From positions 310,001 to 374,000 of the forward strand of contig NZ_CP054877.1 in assembly GCF_014706615.1 (NCBI RefSeq): a stretch of DNA of 64,000 bases, read 5' to 3'. Within the stretch, counting starts at the first letter, position 1; every line of letters begins with the position of its first letter. The DNA is from Candidatus Vesicomyosocius sp. SY067_SCS001 (GTDB lineage Bacteria; Pseudomonadota; Gammaproteobacteria; PS1; Pseudothioglobaceae). Made by a program: the position numbers and the translations under genes. The notes beneath the pieces are model-generated. The model saw only the letters and a list, made by a program, of their open reading frames with translations. It ran no database searches and was not told the DNA's origin. Below are positions 48,456 to 58,388 of this stretch, piece after piece.

Positions 48456-49046
48456 TTATTTGTTTTGTAGTGCTTGTCGAATTAATGTCTTAGTTGAAAG
48501 TGAGTTATCTTTAATAACAGATAGCATTTTTTCAGATTCTTTAGCTGTAAATCCAAGTGTTTGTAAAGCAGCTGATGCTTGCTTGATATTAGGATTTTTA
48601 TTGAATTTTATATGAATATTTTTATTATTTTCACTGTTTAGTTTTAGTTTTTCTAAACGGTTTTTAAGTTCTACAATAAGTTTTTGTGCTGTTTTTATGC
48701 CAATTCCTGGGGTTTTTGCTAGTAAAGCATCATTTCCATCTATAATAACTTTTATTAGTGAATTAATGTCAAGATGAGACAAAATAGCTAATGCTACTTT
48801 AGGGCCAATACCATTTATTCTAATCAACTCTCTAAATAAGGTTTTTTCATCTTTAGTGACAAAACCGTATAAAATATGCGCGTTTTCTTTGATTAATAAG
48901 TGGGTGTATAACGAGAGTTGTTTTTTATTACCCATTGCATAAAAACTTGACATTGAGCATAAAATCTCATAGCCAATTTTATTTACTTCAAGTAATATTT
49001 CAGGTGGTTTTTTTTCTAAAATAGTGCCTGATAGTTTACCAATCAT
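48456..49046 (-). CDS. ruvA: Holliday junction DNA helicase subunit RuvA
   Basis: A 196-residue tetrameric junction-binding protein. Start at ATG 49046 (MIGKLSG), which overlaps the leuD stop in an ATGA arrangement; a frame two codons longer exists. An N-terminal OB fold (1-62), helix-hairpin-helix motifs ([12 protein letters not shown] and [15 protein letters not shown]) and a C-terminal RuvB-binding domain are present. ruvB and ruvC are not adjacent. Confidence 0.95.
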   Translation of the reverse strand: MIGKLSGTILEKKPPEILLEVNKIGYEILCSMSSFYAMGNKKQLSLYTHLLIKENAHILYGFVTKDEKTLFRELIRINGIGPKVALAILSHLDINSLIKVIIDGNDALLAKTPGIGIKTAQKLIVELKNRLEKLKLNSENNKNIHIKFNKNPNIKQASAALQTLGFTAKESEKMLSVIKDNSLSTKTLIRQALQNK

Positions 49047-49657
49047 AACCAATCATACTTATTAAAATAGTGTTTTTCAAATGTTTTAATATCATTTATA
49101 TATTGTAAAGTTAAACTAATATCATCGAGCCCATTGATTAGGCGTATTTTTCGTTCTATATCTATTTCAAAATGGTAAGTTTTATTGTTTACATTGATAC
49201 TTTGAGTGTCAAGACTAATAGTTATTTTATCAGTTGAGGAAAATAATTCATCCATTATATTATTATTTTGTACAATAGGTAGGATGCCATTTTTAAAACA
49301 ATTATTATAAAAAATATCCGCAAAACTAGGTGCAATAATTGTTTTAAAACCATAATCTTCTAATGCCCAAGGTGCATGTTCTCGACTTGATCCGCAGCCA
49401 AAATTCTTCAGTACCAATAGTATTTTTGCATCTTGATATTTTGGTTGATTTAACACAAAATCCATATTAAGAGGACGTTTAGAATTATCCATACCAATTT
49501 TACCGTGGTCTAAATAACGCCATTCATCAAATAAATTAGCACCAAAACCAGAACGTTTAATAGACTTTAAAAACTGTTTAGGAATAATCGCATCAGTATC
49601 GATATTAGCACGTTTAAGTGGTATTGCTATTGAAGTAAATGTAGTAAATTTTTGCAT
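49043..49657 (-). CDS. leuD: 3-isopropylmalate dehydratase small subunit
   Basis: A 204-residue subunit carrying the swivel domain of isopropylmalate isomerase in leucine synthesis. [16 protein letters not shown] and the [14 protein letters not shown] motif are diagnostic. It follows leuC directly and overlaps ruvA by four bases. leuB is not next to it. Confidence 0.97.
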   Translation of the reverse strand: MQKFTTFTSIAIPLKRANIDTDAIIPKQFLKSIKRSGFGANLFDEWRYLDHGKIGMDNSKRPLNMDFVLNQPKYQDAKILLVLKNFGCGSSREHAPWALEDYGFKTIIAPSFADIFYNNCFKNGILPIVQNNNIMDELFSSTDKITISLDTQSINVNNKTYHFEIDIERKIRLINGLDDISLTLQYINDIKTFEKHYFNKYDWL

Positions 49658-51058
49658 TTATTTAACTTCTGACAAATAACCAGCAATAGCGCTTGAAGCT
49701 GCAATAGCAGGGCTAACTAAGTGAGTAAATGAGCCTTGACCTTGACGACCTTCAAAGTTGCGATTTGAAGTACTTGCACATCTTTCACCTACTTCTAACT
49801 TATCAGCGTTCATAGCTAGACACATTGAGCAACCTGCTTCTCTCCATTCAAACCCACTATTTATAAAAATTTTATCTAACTCCTCTTCTTCGGCTTGTTT
49901 TTTAATAATTCCCGAACCAGGTACAACTAAAGCGAGTTTGATATTATTGGCAATTTTATTATCTTTTAAGATACTAGCTGCAATACGTAAATCTTCAATC
50001 CGTGAGTTAGTACATGATCCAATAAAAATTTTATCGATTTTAATATCTGATATTTTTGTATTAGCATTTAGATGCATATAATTAAGTGCATTTTTCCAGC
50101 TATTTTTTTCAGTTTGATTTTTTGCGTTAGCAGGATTTGGTACATACTCATCAGTTGCCACCACCATGTCTGGTGATGTTCCCCAAGTAACTTGTGACTT
50201 AATATCTTTTGCATCAAAACGCATTGTTTTATCAAAGTGTGCGTTTTTGTCAGAATGTAGTGTTTGCCAATATTCTACTGCTTTTCTCCATTTAATTCCT
50301 GAAGGTGCCAATGGGCGATCTTTGACATAGTTAATGGTTTTTTTATCAACAGCAACCATACCAATACGTGCACCTGCTTCAATTGCCATATTGCATAGTG
50401 TCATTCTACCTTCGATTGACATATTCTGAATGGTATTACCGCTAAATTCAATTGCAAAACCCATACCTCCTGCAGTGCCGAGTTGACCAATAATATAAAG
50501 AGCAACATCTTTTGCACTAACATGTTGATTAAGTGAGCCATTAATTTCAATATTAAAATTTTTAGATTTAGATTGCCATAAACAGTTAGTGGCTAATACA
50601 TGTTCAACCTCGCTAGTGCCAATACCAAAGGCTAATGCACCAAGTGCACCATGAGTTGAGGTATGTGAATCACCACAGACAATACTCATACCTGGCAAGG
50701 TAGCACCTTGTTCAGGACCAATCACATGTACAATACCTTGACGGATGTCGTTCATAGGTATTTCATCAATACCAAAAAATTCGCAGTTTTTCCCTAAGGT
50801 TTCAATTTGTATTCTTGAAATAGGATCACTGATGCTACTAACACCTGATGAGCGATTAGTTGTTGGTACATTATGGTCAGGTACTGCTAAGTTGGTACTT
50901 TTACGCCAAAGTTTTCTGCCTGCTATTGACAACCCTTCAAATGCTTGAGGAGAAGTTACTTCGTGAATAAGATGCCTATCAATATAAATCAATGCAGTTG
51001 AAATATTTTCACGTATGACGTGTGCATCCATCAGTTTATTGTAGAGTGTTTTAGCCAT
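49658..51058 (-). CDS. leuC: 3-isopropylmalate dehydratase large subunit
   Basis: Start set at ATG 51058 (MAKTLYNKL), the usual family start; a frame 11 codons longer begins at 51091 with a somewhat better Shine-Dalgarno. The 466-residue protein binds a 4Fe-4S cluster through cysteines in GSCTNSR and [22 protein letters not shown] is intact. With LeuD it converts 2-isopropylmalate to 3-isopropylmalate. It is divergent from the amidotransferase gene at 51113. Confidence 0.96.
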   Translation of the reverse strand: MAKTLYNKLMDAHVIRENISTALIYIDRHLIHEVTSPQAFEGLSIAGRKLWRKSTNLAVPDHNVPTTNRSSGVSSISDPISRIQIETLGKNCEFFGIDEIPMNDIRQGIVHVIGPEQGATLPGMSIVCGDSHTSTHGALGALAFGIGTSEVEHVLATNCLWQSKSKNFNIEINGSLNQHVSAKDVALYIIGQLGTAGGMGFAIEFSGNTIQNMSIEGRMTLCNMAIEAGARIGMVAVDKKTINYVKDRPLAPSGIKWRKAVEYWQTLHSDKNAHFDKTMRFDAKDIKSQVTWGTSPDMVVATDEYVPNPANAKNQTEKNSWKNALNYMHLNANTKISDIKIDKIFIGSCTNSRIEDLRIAASILKDNKIANNIKLALVVPGSGIIKKQAEEEELDKIFINSGFEWREAGCSMCLAMNADKLEVGERCASTSNRNFEGRQGQGSFTHLVSPAIAASSAIAGYLSEVK

Positions 51059-51112
51059 TATTGATACACAATACTTGTTAAAATCACTCATTTTACTTCT
51101 TTAATAAATTTT

Positions 51113-52885
51113 ATGTGTGGACTTTGTGGACAGTTAAGATTTGATAGTCAAGTAGTGAGTGACGATAGCCTTAAGAAAATGATGAAAAAGATGGTACATC
51201 GTGGTCCTGATTCTAATGGTTTTTGGATTGATGGTCATATTGGTTTGGGACATCAGAGACTTGCTATTATTGATTTATCTAATCACGCCTATCAGCCAAT
51301 GATTGATAAGAATCTTGGTTTAGTCTTGGTTTTTAATGGCACGATTTATAATTATCAAGCTTTGCGCAAGTATTTAATTAAGCAAGATTATCGATTTTTT
51401 TCACATTCTGATACTGAAGTAATTATCAAGTCCTACCACTATTGGGGTGAGGACTGTGTTATACATTTAGATGGTATGTTTGCTTTTTGTGTTTGGGATA
51501 AGGTTCAAAACCAGTTGTTTGTTGCTCGTGATCGAATGGGTATTAAACCATTTTATTTTAATTTGACAGATAAGGCATTTAGCTTTGCTTCTAATGTTCA
51601 GGCATTGGTAACACAAGAGGTGGATAAAAGTATTAACTCTGTTGCCTTACAGCAGCAACTTTCATTACATGGGGTTGTACCAGCGCCTAATACTATTATT
51701 AATGGAGTCAATAAAATCAAACCAGCAACCACGTTAACCATTAGTGCTAAAGGTAAAGTTGTCGAAAAAACTTATTGGCATCCAAAGTCTATTCGTCTAA
51801 AAGAAGCATGTACAAATGATCAATCTATTCAGCGTACGCATGAACTTTTAAGAGATAGTGTTTTAAAACGTATGAATGCTACAGATGTACCAATTGGAGT
51901 GTTGCTTTCTGGTGGGTTAGATTCATCACTTTTAGTAGCGTTGATTAGAGAGATAGGGTATAATAACGTACGCACGTTTTCAATTGGTTTTGAAGATATT
52001 AATGGTGAAAATGGATCTGAGTTTGAATATTCTGATCAAATTGTTACTCGGTTTAAAACTCAGCATAAAAAATATATGGTTAGTAATTCACAAGTACTAA
52101 CACGTCTTGGTGAAGCAGTTACAAATATGAGCGAGCCAATGGTAGCCCAAGATGCAGTGGCATTTTACTTATTATCTGAACAAGTATCCAAGCATATTAA
52201 GGTGGTTCTTTCTGGACAAGGTGCAGATGAGGTTTTTGCAGGTTATTTTTGGTATGAACGTATGAAAGCTCAGACAGGTTCTGATATTGAGCGTTTTACT
52301 AAGCATTATGTGGATAGGCCATATGAAGAATATTTGCAAACGGTTGATCTAAAATATCACAGCGGAAACCATACAGAAACTTGGCTTAATCACGAATTTA
52401 CTAAGGAAAATACAGATACGTTTATGGATAAAGTCTTTCGCACTGATGTTACCCGTTTAGTAGTAGACGATCCTGTAAAAAGGGTAGATAATATGACTAT
52501 GGCTTGGAGTTTAGAGGCACGCATGCCGTTTATGGATTATAAGCTTGTAGAATATGCTTTGAGTATGTCGCCAAGTTTGAAGATGTTTAATAAAGGAAAA
52601 TATCCACTTAAACAAATTGCTAGGGGTTTGTTACCTAACAGTGTGATTGATCGCAAGAAAAGCTATTTTCCAATGCCAGCACTAAAATATATTCAAGGTG
52701 AATTCTTAGATTTTATGTCAGATATACTAACTTCAAGTAAATGTATTAATCGTGGTATTTTTAGTCAGATATTTATTGCTAAAGTAATCAATAAACCTCA
52801 TAATTATATGACCCCACTTAATGGTTCACGTTTATGGCATTTGGCGTTATTAGAATTTTGGTTACAAATTAATATTGATGAATAG
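51113..52885 (+). CDS. Asparagine-synthetase-family amidotransferase (NAGGN type)
   Basis: A 590-residue two-domain protein. The glutaminase domain starts with catalytic Cys2 ([10 protein letters not shown]) and includes HRGPDSNG and [12 protein letters not shown]. The synthetase domain has the PPi-loop [11 protein letters not shown] near residue 265. The pattern ([28 protein letters not shown]) resembles the N-acetylglutaminylglutamine-amide amidotransferase group more than AsnB of asparagine synthesis. That group normally sits beside a GNAT/ATP-grasp ligase; none is here, so plain asparagine synthesis cannot be excluded. Confidence 0.8.
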   Translation: MCGLCGQLRFDSQVVSDDSLKKMMKKMVHRGPDSNGFWIDGHIGLGHQRLAIIDLSNHAYQPMIDKNLGLVLVFNGTIYNYQALRKYLIKQDYRFFSHSDTEVIIKSYHYWGEDCVIHLDGMFAFCVWDKVQNQLFVARDRMGIKPFYFNLTDKAFSFASNVQALVTQEVDKSINSVALQQQLSLHGVVPAPNTIINGVNKIKPATTLTISAKGKVVEKTYWHPKSIRLKEACTNDQSIQRTHELLRDSVLKRMNATDVPIGVLLSGGLDSSLLVALIREIGYNNVRTFSIGFEDINGENGSEFEYSDQIVTRFKTQHKKYMVSNSQVLTRLGEAVTNMSEPMVAQDAVAFYLLSEQVSKHIKVVLSGQGADEVFAGYFWYERMKAQTGSDIERFTKHYVDRPYEEYLQTVDLKYHSGNHTETWLNHEFTKENTDTFMDKVFRTDVTRLVVDDPVKRVDNMTMAWSLEARMPFMDYKLVEYALSMSPSLKMFNKGKYPLKQIARGLLPNSVIDRKKSYFPMPALKYIQGEFLDFMSDILTSSKCINRGIFSQIFIAKVINKPHNYMTPLNGSRLWHLALLEFWLQINIDE

Positions 52886-53321
52886 AATAGTTATTTACAC
52901 AGATGGTGGTTGTCGTGGCAATCCCGGTATTGGTGGCTGGGGCGTATGGTTGAAATATGGTGATTATGATAAAAAACTTAAAGGTAGTGAAAAAAAAACC
53001 ACTAACAATCGTATGGAGTTGATTGCAACTATTAAAGCATTAGAAGAGATTAAATCTTATCAAATTGGTATTGATTTATTTACAGATTCTAAATATGTAA
53101 TAACTGGTATTAATGAGTGGATGAAGGCTTGGAAAGCCAAAAATTGGGAAACTTCTAAAAAAAGACCAGTTAAAAATATAGACTTATGGCAACGCTTAGA
53201 TGTGTTGAACAAGAAGTACGATGTTATTTGGTATTGGGTCAAGAGTCATAGTAGCAATAAAGGCAATGACATTGTGGATGGATTGGCAAACTTAGCCATG
53301 GATAAGATTAGCTTGAGTTGA
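52878..53321 (+). CDS. rnhA: Ribonuclease HI
   Basis: A 147-residue enzyme degrading RNA in RNA-DNA hybrids. Start at ATG 52878, overlapping the amidotransferase end by eight bases; the longer frame starts at TTG. The catalytic D-E-D-D residues lie in [27 protein letters not shown] and [10 protein letters not shown]. It is full length for the bacterial type 1 enzyme. Confidence 0.97.
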   Translation: MNRIVIYTDGGCRGNPGIGGWGVWLKYGDYDKKLKGSEKKTTNNRMELIATIKALEEIKSYQIGIDLFTDSKYVITGINEWMKAWKAKNWETSKKRPVKNIDLWQRLDVLNKKYDVIWYWVKSHSSNKGNDIVDGLANLAMDKISLS

Positions 53322-53359
53322 AATATTATTTCTTTTCTGAATAAAGAAATGAAAATATT
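53322..53359 (+). terminator. Probable terminator after rnhA
   Basis: An 8-bp stem ATTTCTTT/AAAGAAAT (53328-53335 with 53343-53350) is extended by AATATT/AATATT with a three-base bulge. It begins right at the rnhA stop and is followed by a T-rich stretch. Confidence 0.45.
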
Positions 53360-53548
53360 TTGATTAAACTCCTTTTTATATGTATATAAAGGTATATGAA
53401 GCGGTGATTAATTTTGTTAGCAGAATTAGCATCTAAATTTTAACTTTTTAAGTATTATGTTTGACTTATAATTATTAATAGTAATATTTATTTTGAATAT
53501 TAAAATTCATTCACTAGTATATCATATAGTTTGTTAAATAAACATGTT

Positions 53549-53980
53549 TTAACCATATATTGTTTTAGCTCTTACTATAAATGCATCTAGTTGAGAATTG
53601 GCAATTGAGGTAAAAATATGTGATATAGAAATATCTACAAGTTTTGATGAAAAACTAAATGCTAAATTTAGCTCAATCTTACAGGCAGTGCTATTTAAAG
53701 CAACAAATACCCATGATCCGTTTAGTTGTTTAAATAGTCCTTTTTTAAGTTGCATGTCAATTCTTTGATAGGGAATTAAAGTGTTTGTTGTTGTAAAAGT
53801 TTGATTAAAAGCTCCTTTGTTAATCTTAATTGAGGCTATGATTTGATTAGCAGATTGCTCTAAAATAGAAGAATCTGAACACCAATTAAGAAATTCAGGG
53901 TATTGATTAACTTGATTAATCAATTGATACATTTGTTTACAAGAATAGGAAACAATGGCATTTTTAGAAATATGATGCAT
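53549..53980 (-). CDS. ratA: RatA/COQ10-like START-domain protein
   Basis: A 143-residue protein of the SRPBCC fold (YfjG/RatA, Coq10-like). [23 protein letters not shown] and the C-terminal helix region match. The family binds ubiquinone-like lipids (Coq10) or is reported as a ribosome-associating toxin (RatA). The divergent smpB gene starts only 14 bases away, the same pairing as in E. coli. Confidence 0.9.
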   Translation of the reverse strand: MHHISKNAIVSYSCKQMYQLINQVNQYPEFLNWCSDSSILEQSANQIIASIKINKGAFNQTFTTTNTLIPYQRIDMQLKKGLFKQLNGSWVFVALNSTACKIELNLAFSFSSKLVDISISHIFTSIANSQLDAFIVRAKTIYG

Positions 53981-53994
53981 GGATAAAAATAATA

Positions 53995-54477
53995 ATGGTT
54001 AAAAAAAATAAAAAAATAAGTTTAAATACCATTGCATTTAATAAAAAAGCAAGGTATGTCTATTTTATCGAACAAACCTTGGAAGCTGGTTTAAGTTTAG
54101 AAGGTTGGGAAGTAAAAAGTTTAAGAGATTCTAAAGTTCAAATTAAGGAAAGTTATGTCATTTTAAGGAGTAATGAGGTATTTTTATATGGTGCACATAT
54201 TTCACCACTGAAAAGCGTATCAACGCATGTTAATTCTAATCCTATCCGTACACGAAAATTATTACTTAATCGTTTAGAGATTAATCGTATTAAGGAGAAG
54301 ATCAATCAGAAAGGTGCTACTATTGTACCGCTTAAGCTTTATTGGATTAGAGGTAGGGTGAAGTTAGAAATTGGTCTGGCTAAAGGTAAAAAATCTTATG
54401 ATAAGCGTCAAGATAATAAATTAAGAGATTGGCAAAGAGATAAACAAAGGGCGCTAAAACAAATAAATTATAGGTAA
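53995..54477 (+). CDS. smpB: SsrA-binding protein SmpB
   Basis: A 160-residue tmRNA partner for rescuing stalled ribosomes. [20 protein letters not shown] (OB-fold start), [19 protein letters not shown] and the basic tail [19 protein letters not shown] are characteristic. The ssrA RNA gene is not directly downstream. Promoter signals must lie inside ratA because the intergenic gap is 14 bases. Confidence 0.97.
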   Translation: MVKKNKKISLNTIAFNKKARYVYFIEQTLEAGLSLEGWEVKSLRDSKVQIKESYVILRSNEVFLYGAHISPLKSVSTHVNSNPIRTRKLLLNRLEINRIKEKINQKGATIVPLKLYWIRGRVKLEIGLAKGKKSYDKRQDNKLRDWQRDKQRALKQINYR

Positions 54478-54497
54478 TAGCTTTGATTGATGATTAT

Positions 54498-54532
54498 TTT
54501 TTCTTTGTAAATTTTTAATTTACTAAGAAAAA
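54498..54532 (+). terminator. Terminator of smpB
   Basis: A 16-bp stem with one mismatch (54498-54513 with 54517-54532) has a three-base loop and is followed by TGTTTTTA. It begins 21 bases after the smpB stop. Confidence 0.75.
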
Positions 54533-54633
54533 TGTTTTTATAGTAGAGTAATAGCTAAAATTTTTATTTTTATTACCTACTATTCTTATATGATTAATAT
54601 TTCTTTTAGAAATTAATTTTTTGAAGAGAAAAA

Positions 54634-54900
54634 ATGAACAAATTAGAATTAATCGATGTAATTACGTCAGTAGTAAATTTATCTAAAGTAGACGTCTATC
54701 GATTGTGTATTAAAAGCAACAATAGATGATGCTATTACTGGCTTGATGACTAGTGTGCTTTACTGATCTTGGTAACTTTATTACTAGAAATCATACATGC
54801 TTATAAGTTGTAAATTTATTAATAGGAGTAATGGTTTAAATTAAAGAAATCAAAAGTGACTGACTTTAAAGTAAGTGATTATAAGAAAAATATTCATTGA
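54634..54900 (+). pseudogene. hup: Frame-broken HU (hup) gene
   Basis: From ATG 54634 the frame reads MNKLELIDVITSVVNLSKVDVYR, an HU N-terminus, then hits TGA at 54727. One extra base in the A-run near 54712 restores HU-like ATIDDAITGLM in the +1 frame, with TGA at 54764. In the third frame LGNFITRN matches HU LVGFGTFxxR. Back in the original frame, KSKVTDFKVSDYKKN resembles the HU C-terminus and ends in TGA at 54898-54900. The span (267 bases) nearly equals an intact HU gene (about 273). The disruptions are multiple, so this is a decayed gene, not programmed frameshifting. Confidence 0.85.
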
Positions 54901-54987
54901 TAAACTGTAAAAAGAGTATTTTGGGGGTTCTTTCTATGTCTTAAATTTGGTAAAATTTTAACTCTATTTATGATTAGAGGAGATGTT

Positions 54988-55413
54988 ATGGAACGTACTT
55001 TATCAATTATCAAGCCAGATGCGGTTGCAAAAAATATCATTGGTCAAATTTATTCTCGTTTTGAAGAGGCTGGTTTTAGAATTATTGCTAGTAAAATGAT
55101 TCATCTTGATAATGATGAGGCAGGTGGTTTTTATGTAGTACATAAAGATCGTCAATTTTATGCTGAGCTACTTAAGTTTATGACTTCTGGTCCAATTATG
55201 GTTCAGGTTTTGGAGGGAGAAAATGTTGTTGCTAAACATCGAGAAATTATGGGTTACACTAATCCTAAAGAGGCTAATTCTGGTACTATTCGTGCAGATT
55301 TTGCTAGGTCTTTAGATGAAAATGCAGTGCATGGTTCTGACTCTTTGGAAAATGCTGTTATTGAAATCAAATATTTTTTTAGTAAAGATGATGTTTGTCC
55401 AAGAACTCGTTAG
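54988..55413 (+). CDS. ndk: Nucleoside diphosphate kinase
   Basis: ATG 54988 follows AGAGGAG closely and gives the usual [13 protein letters not shown] start; an ATG 18 bases upstream is less likely. The 141-residue enzyme balances nucleoside triphosphates. The active-site histidine is in [12 protein letters not shown], and the nucleotide-binding IRADFA and [10 protein letters not shown] segments are intact. It precedes rlmN by 49 bases. Confidence 0.97.
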   Translation: MERTLSIIKPDAVAKNIIGQIYSRFEEAGFRIIASKMIHLDNDEAGGFYVVHKDRQFYAELLKFMTSGPIMVQVLEGENVVAKHREIMGYTNPKEANSGTIRADFARSLDENAVHGSDSLENAVIEIKYFFSKDDVCPRTR

Positions 55414-55462
55414 GATTAATAATACCTTCTCATGTTAAGAGAAGACCTGATATAAAAAGTGT

Positions 55463-56533
55463 ATGAATAAACAAAATCTTTTAAGTCTTAACCAAGATGC
55501 GCTGAATGATTTCTTTGTGTGTTTAGGTGAGAAGCATTATCGAACCAAACAAATTATGCAGTGGATTTATAAAGTTCATGAGTTTGATTTTGATAAAATG
55601 TTTAATTTTAGTAAGTCTTTGAGAGAAGAATTAAATAAAATAGCTTGTATTGAATTTCCTAGGGTTGTCAAACAAAAGTTTGCCTTAGATAAAGTAATTA
55701 AATGGGTTCTAGGATTGAGTAAAGACAACTATATTGAAATGGTTTATATTCCTGAGAAAGATCGTGGTACGCTTTGTATATCTTCACAGGTTGGTTGTGC
55801 TTTGGCTTGTACTTTTTGCTCAACTGGTATGCAAGGGTTTAACAAAAATCTCACAACAGCTGAGATTATTGCCCAAGTATTGATTGCCAATAAGTATCTT
55901 AATTATAAAACCAAGCGTATTTCTAATGTTGTATTTATGGGTATGGGTGAGCCTTTGTTAAATGAGCAAGCAGTGTATAACGCTTGTGATTTATTGCTTG
56001 ATGATTCGGCATTTGGTTTGTCTAGACGTAAGGTGACTATTTCTACTTCTGGTATAGTACCAGCTATATTGCGTATGAGTAAGCGAACGCCAGTGAGTTT
56101 AGCTGTTTCCTTGCATGCACCTAATAATCAATTACGAAATAAATTAGTACCTGTTAATCAAAAATATTCGATTGAAGAATTGTTAAAAGCTTGTAAAGTA
56201 TATTTAAACGCTGGTACTCAGGAGCGTCATATTCTGTTTGAATATGTTATGCTTGAAGATGTGAATGACTCTACCGAACATGCTAATAAATTAGCAAAAT
56301 TATTAAAGTCTATCTCAGCTAAAGTAAATTTAATTCCTTTTAACTATTTTGAAAGAACTCAATATAAATCATCAAATGCTCAGACTATTAAGAAGTTTCA
56401 AGATATTTTATACAAGCAAGGTATTCGTACTATGATGCGCCGCACTCGTGGTGAAGATATTGATGGTGCTTGTGGACAATTGGCTGGAAGAGTACTAAAT
56501 AAAACCAAAAAACTTCATGCTAGAAAGAATTAA
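55463..56533 (+). CDS. rlmN: Dual-specificity 23S rRNA/tRNA (adenine-C2)-methyltransferase RlmN
   Basis: A 356-residue radical SAM enzyme methylating A2503 of 23S rRNA and A37 of some tRNAs. The radical SAM motif CALACTFCSTG (CxxxCxxC) is near residue 116. The resolving cysteine region GACGQLAG near residue 343 is present, as is VFMGMGEPLLN. It is full length. The next gene starts 17 bases before its end. Confidence 0.97.
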   Translation: MNKQNLLSLNQDALNDFFVCLGEKHYRTKQIMQWIYKVHEFDFDKMFNFSKSLREELNKIACIEFPRVVKQKFALDKVIKWVLGLSKDNYIEMVYIPEKDRGTLCISSQVGCALACTFCSTGMQGFNKNLTTAEIIAQVLIANKYLNYKTKRISNVVFMGMGEPLLNEQAVYNACDLLLDDSAFGLSRRKVTISTSGIVPAILRMSKRTPVSLAVSLHAPNNQLRNKLVPVNQKYSIEELLKACKVYLNAGTQERHILFEYVMLEDVNDSTEHANKLAKLLKSISAKVNLIPFNYFERTQYKSSNAQTIKKFQDILYKQGIRTMMRRTRGEDIDGACGQLAGRVLNKTKKLHARKN

Positions 56534-56834
56534 TTACTATCCAAAAAAGAGTAATAAAAAGTTTAAATTAAAATGCTGGTTGTTACTTATTTTAGTTTCT
56601 AACATAGGTATTTTTTGGTATTTAAATCAAAAATACAATTTTAAAAAAGCAAAAGAAGTACCTGCTTTAATTGTTATTAACCAGGGTGAACAGGGTGAAA
56701 AAGAACAGAAAGAGGTTATAAGCAACGTTATAATCAATGATCATCTATTTCTTAATTATGATTTTAATAAAAACATTATTATTTCAAAAGAATTAGATGA
56801 AATAATTTACAATTATACTAATAAACTTCAATGA
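56517..56834 (+). CDS. Uncharacterised small single-pass membrane protein
   Basis: A 105-residue protein with a strongly basic N-terminus ([10 protein letters not shown], 10-19), one membrane span at about 20-37 and a hydrophilic tail of about 65 residues. It overlaps rlmN by 17 bases and ispG by four (ATGA), so it sits in a tight operon. In many gammaproteobacteria pilF/pilW and rodZ occupy this site. The topology is compatible with a shrunken RodZ-like remnant, but no sequence motif proves this. Confidence 0.7.
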   Translation: MLERINYYPKKSNKKFKLKCWLLLILVSNIGIFWYLNQKYNFKKAKEVPALIVINQGEQGEKEQKEVISNVIINDHLFLNYDFNKNIIISKELDEIIYNYTNKLQ

Positions 56835-57907
56835 AATCAATACATACTATTCACAGAAGAGAATCTAAGCAAATATTTGTAGGTAATGTTGCTATCGGTG
56901 GTGATGCCCCTATTTCAGTACAAAGTATGACTAATACTAAAACAACTGACATCAAGGCGACACTTAAACAAATTAGTGCAATTAAAGAAGCAGGTGCAGA
57001 TCTAGTGCGTGTTTCAATTCCAACTATGGAAGCAGCTCGAGCGTTTAAAGTTGTTAAACAACAAGTTACTATTCCTTTGATTGCTGACATTCATTTTGAT
57101 TATAAGATTGCTTTAGAAGTTGCAAAATATGGTGCTGATTGTTTACGTATTAACCCTGGTAATATTGGTAGAGTAGATTATATTCGTGAAGTGGTAGCAT
57201 CCGCTAAAGATCATAATATTCCTATTCGTATTGGCGTTAATGCGGGCTCATTAGAAAAATATTTACAAAAGAAATATACAAAGCCAACATCTGAAGCAAT
57301 GGTTGAGTCTGCTTTGAAACAAATTGATATTTTAGATAAATTAAATTTTGATAATTTTAAGATTTCACTTAAGGCCAGTGAAATTTTTATGACTGTGTTT
57401 GCCTACCAACAATTATCTTCTCAAATTGATAATCCGTTACATTTAGGCATCACAGAAGCAGGATCATTATCTTTTGGTACGGTTAAGTCTTCGATTGGCT
57501 TGGGTTTATTATTGTCAAAAGGCATTGGTGATACGATTAGAGTTTCTTTAGCTTCTGATCCAGTTGATGAAGTTCGTGTTGCTTTTAATATTTTAAAATC
57601 TTTAAATTTACGTCAAAAAGGAGTTAATTTAATTGCCTGTCCATCCTGTTCTAGGCAAAAATTTGACGTAATTAAAGTGGTTAGTGAGTTGGAGTCTCGC
57701 TTTGAAGATATTATCACACCAATTGATGTGTCAGTAATTGGTTGTGTAGTTAATGGACCTGGTGAAGCAAAATCAGTGTCAGTTGGTTTAACTGGAGGTG
57801 ATCCTAATCTTTTGTATCTTGATGGTAAAATTCATTCCAAAATAATCAATGAAAATTTAGTAAATGAGATTGAAGCTCAGGTTAGGAATAGTCTTAAAAA
57901 CCTTTAA
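56831..57907 (+). CDS. ispG: 4-hydroxy-3-methylbut-2-en-1-yl diphosphate synthase
   Basis: A 358-residue Fe-S enzyme of the MEP isoprenoid pathway, making HMBPP from MEc[13 protein letters not shown] and [13 protein letters not shown] in the TIM barrel are typical. The cluster cysteines are in ACPSCSR and [10 protein letters not shown]. It is full length for the proteobacterial form. Its 3' end overlaps the convergent DUF2062 gene by 14 bases. dxs, the first enzyme of the pathway, is nearby on the other strand. Confidence 0.97.
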   Translation: MKSIHTIHRRESKQIFVGNVAIGGDAPISVQSMTNTKTTDIKATLKQISAIKEAGADLVRVSIPTMEAARAFKVVKQQVTIPLIADIHFDYKIALEVAKYGADCLRINPGNIGRVDYIREVVASAKDHNIPIRIGVNAGSLEKYLQKKYTKPTSEAMVESALKQIDILDKLNFDNFKISLKASEIFMTVFAYQQLSSQIDNPLHLGITEAGSLSFGTVKSSIGLGLLLSKGIGDTIRVSLASDPVDEVRVAFNILKSLNLRQKGVNLIACPSCSRQKFDVIKVVSELESRFEDIITPIDVSVIGCVVNGPGEAKSVSVGLTGGDPNLLYLDGKIHSKIINENLVNEIEAQVRNSLKNL

Positions 57908-58388
57908 CCCTTTTGTAAACCTTATAGCGATAAATAAATTGTATAGCGAAGTAACCAAATACTGAGCTAGTGATAGAAATAACTAAACAGCCAAGTAAGA
58001 AAGGTTGCCAAATAATATCAATTACCTGCCAAATATACTCTAATGACATAGCAAAGTCTTGTTTTATATTAACCCCTAAAAGCCACGCACCAAGTTTATA
58101 ACATATATAAAAAATAGCTGGCATAGTAATAGGATTGGTAATCCAAACGAGCGTGATAGATAGCGGTAAGTTTGCACTAAATATAATTGAAATTGGAGCG
58201 GCCAATAGCATTTGAAATGGTATTGGAATAAAAGCACAAAATAGACCGATTGCAAATGCTTTAGAGATAGATCTTCTATTAAAATTCCACAAGCTTGAGT
58301 GGTACAAACGTTTACCAAGCCAACTTAAGTGTTTATGATTTTTTAATTCATCTAGATTAGGACTGTAGCGTTTCAACAGTTTTTTCAT
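57894..58388 (-). CDS. DUF2062 membrane protein
   Basis: A 164-residue protein with basic ends and about three membrane spans. The DUF2062 signature is visible: [21 protein letters not shown] followed by [15 protein letters not shown]. The family is widespread in proteobacteria and of unknown biochemical function. It overlaps dxs by four bases and is probably co-translated with it. Confidence 0.85.
   Translation of the reverse strand: MKKLLKRYSPNLDELKNHKHLSWLGKRLYHSSLWNFNRRSISKAFAIGLFCAFIPIPFQMLLAAPISIIFSANLPLSITLVWITNPITMPAIFYICYKLGAWLLGVNIKQDFAMSLEYIWQVIDIIWQPFLLGCLVISITSSVFGYFAIQFIYRYKVYKRVKGF

Noticed and set aside
54634-54766. Programmed frameshift in a living HU gene
   Set aside because: No slippery heptamer or downstream structure is evident, and at least three frame changes plus several stops would be needed.
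54478-54987. ssrA (tmRNA) gene downstream of smpB
   Set aside because: No tRNA-Ala-like ends, no G-U acceptor pair with CCA and no tag peptide frame; the HU remnant explains most of the stretch.
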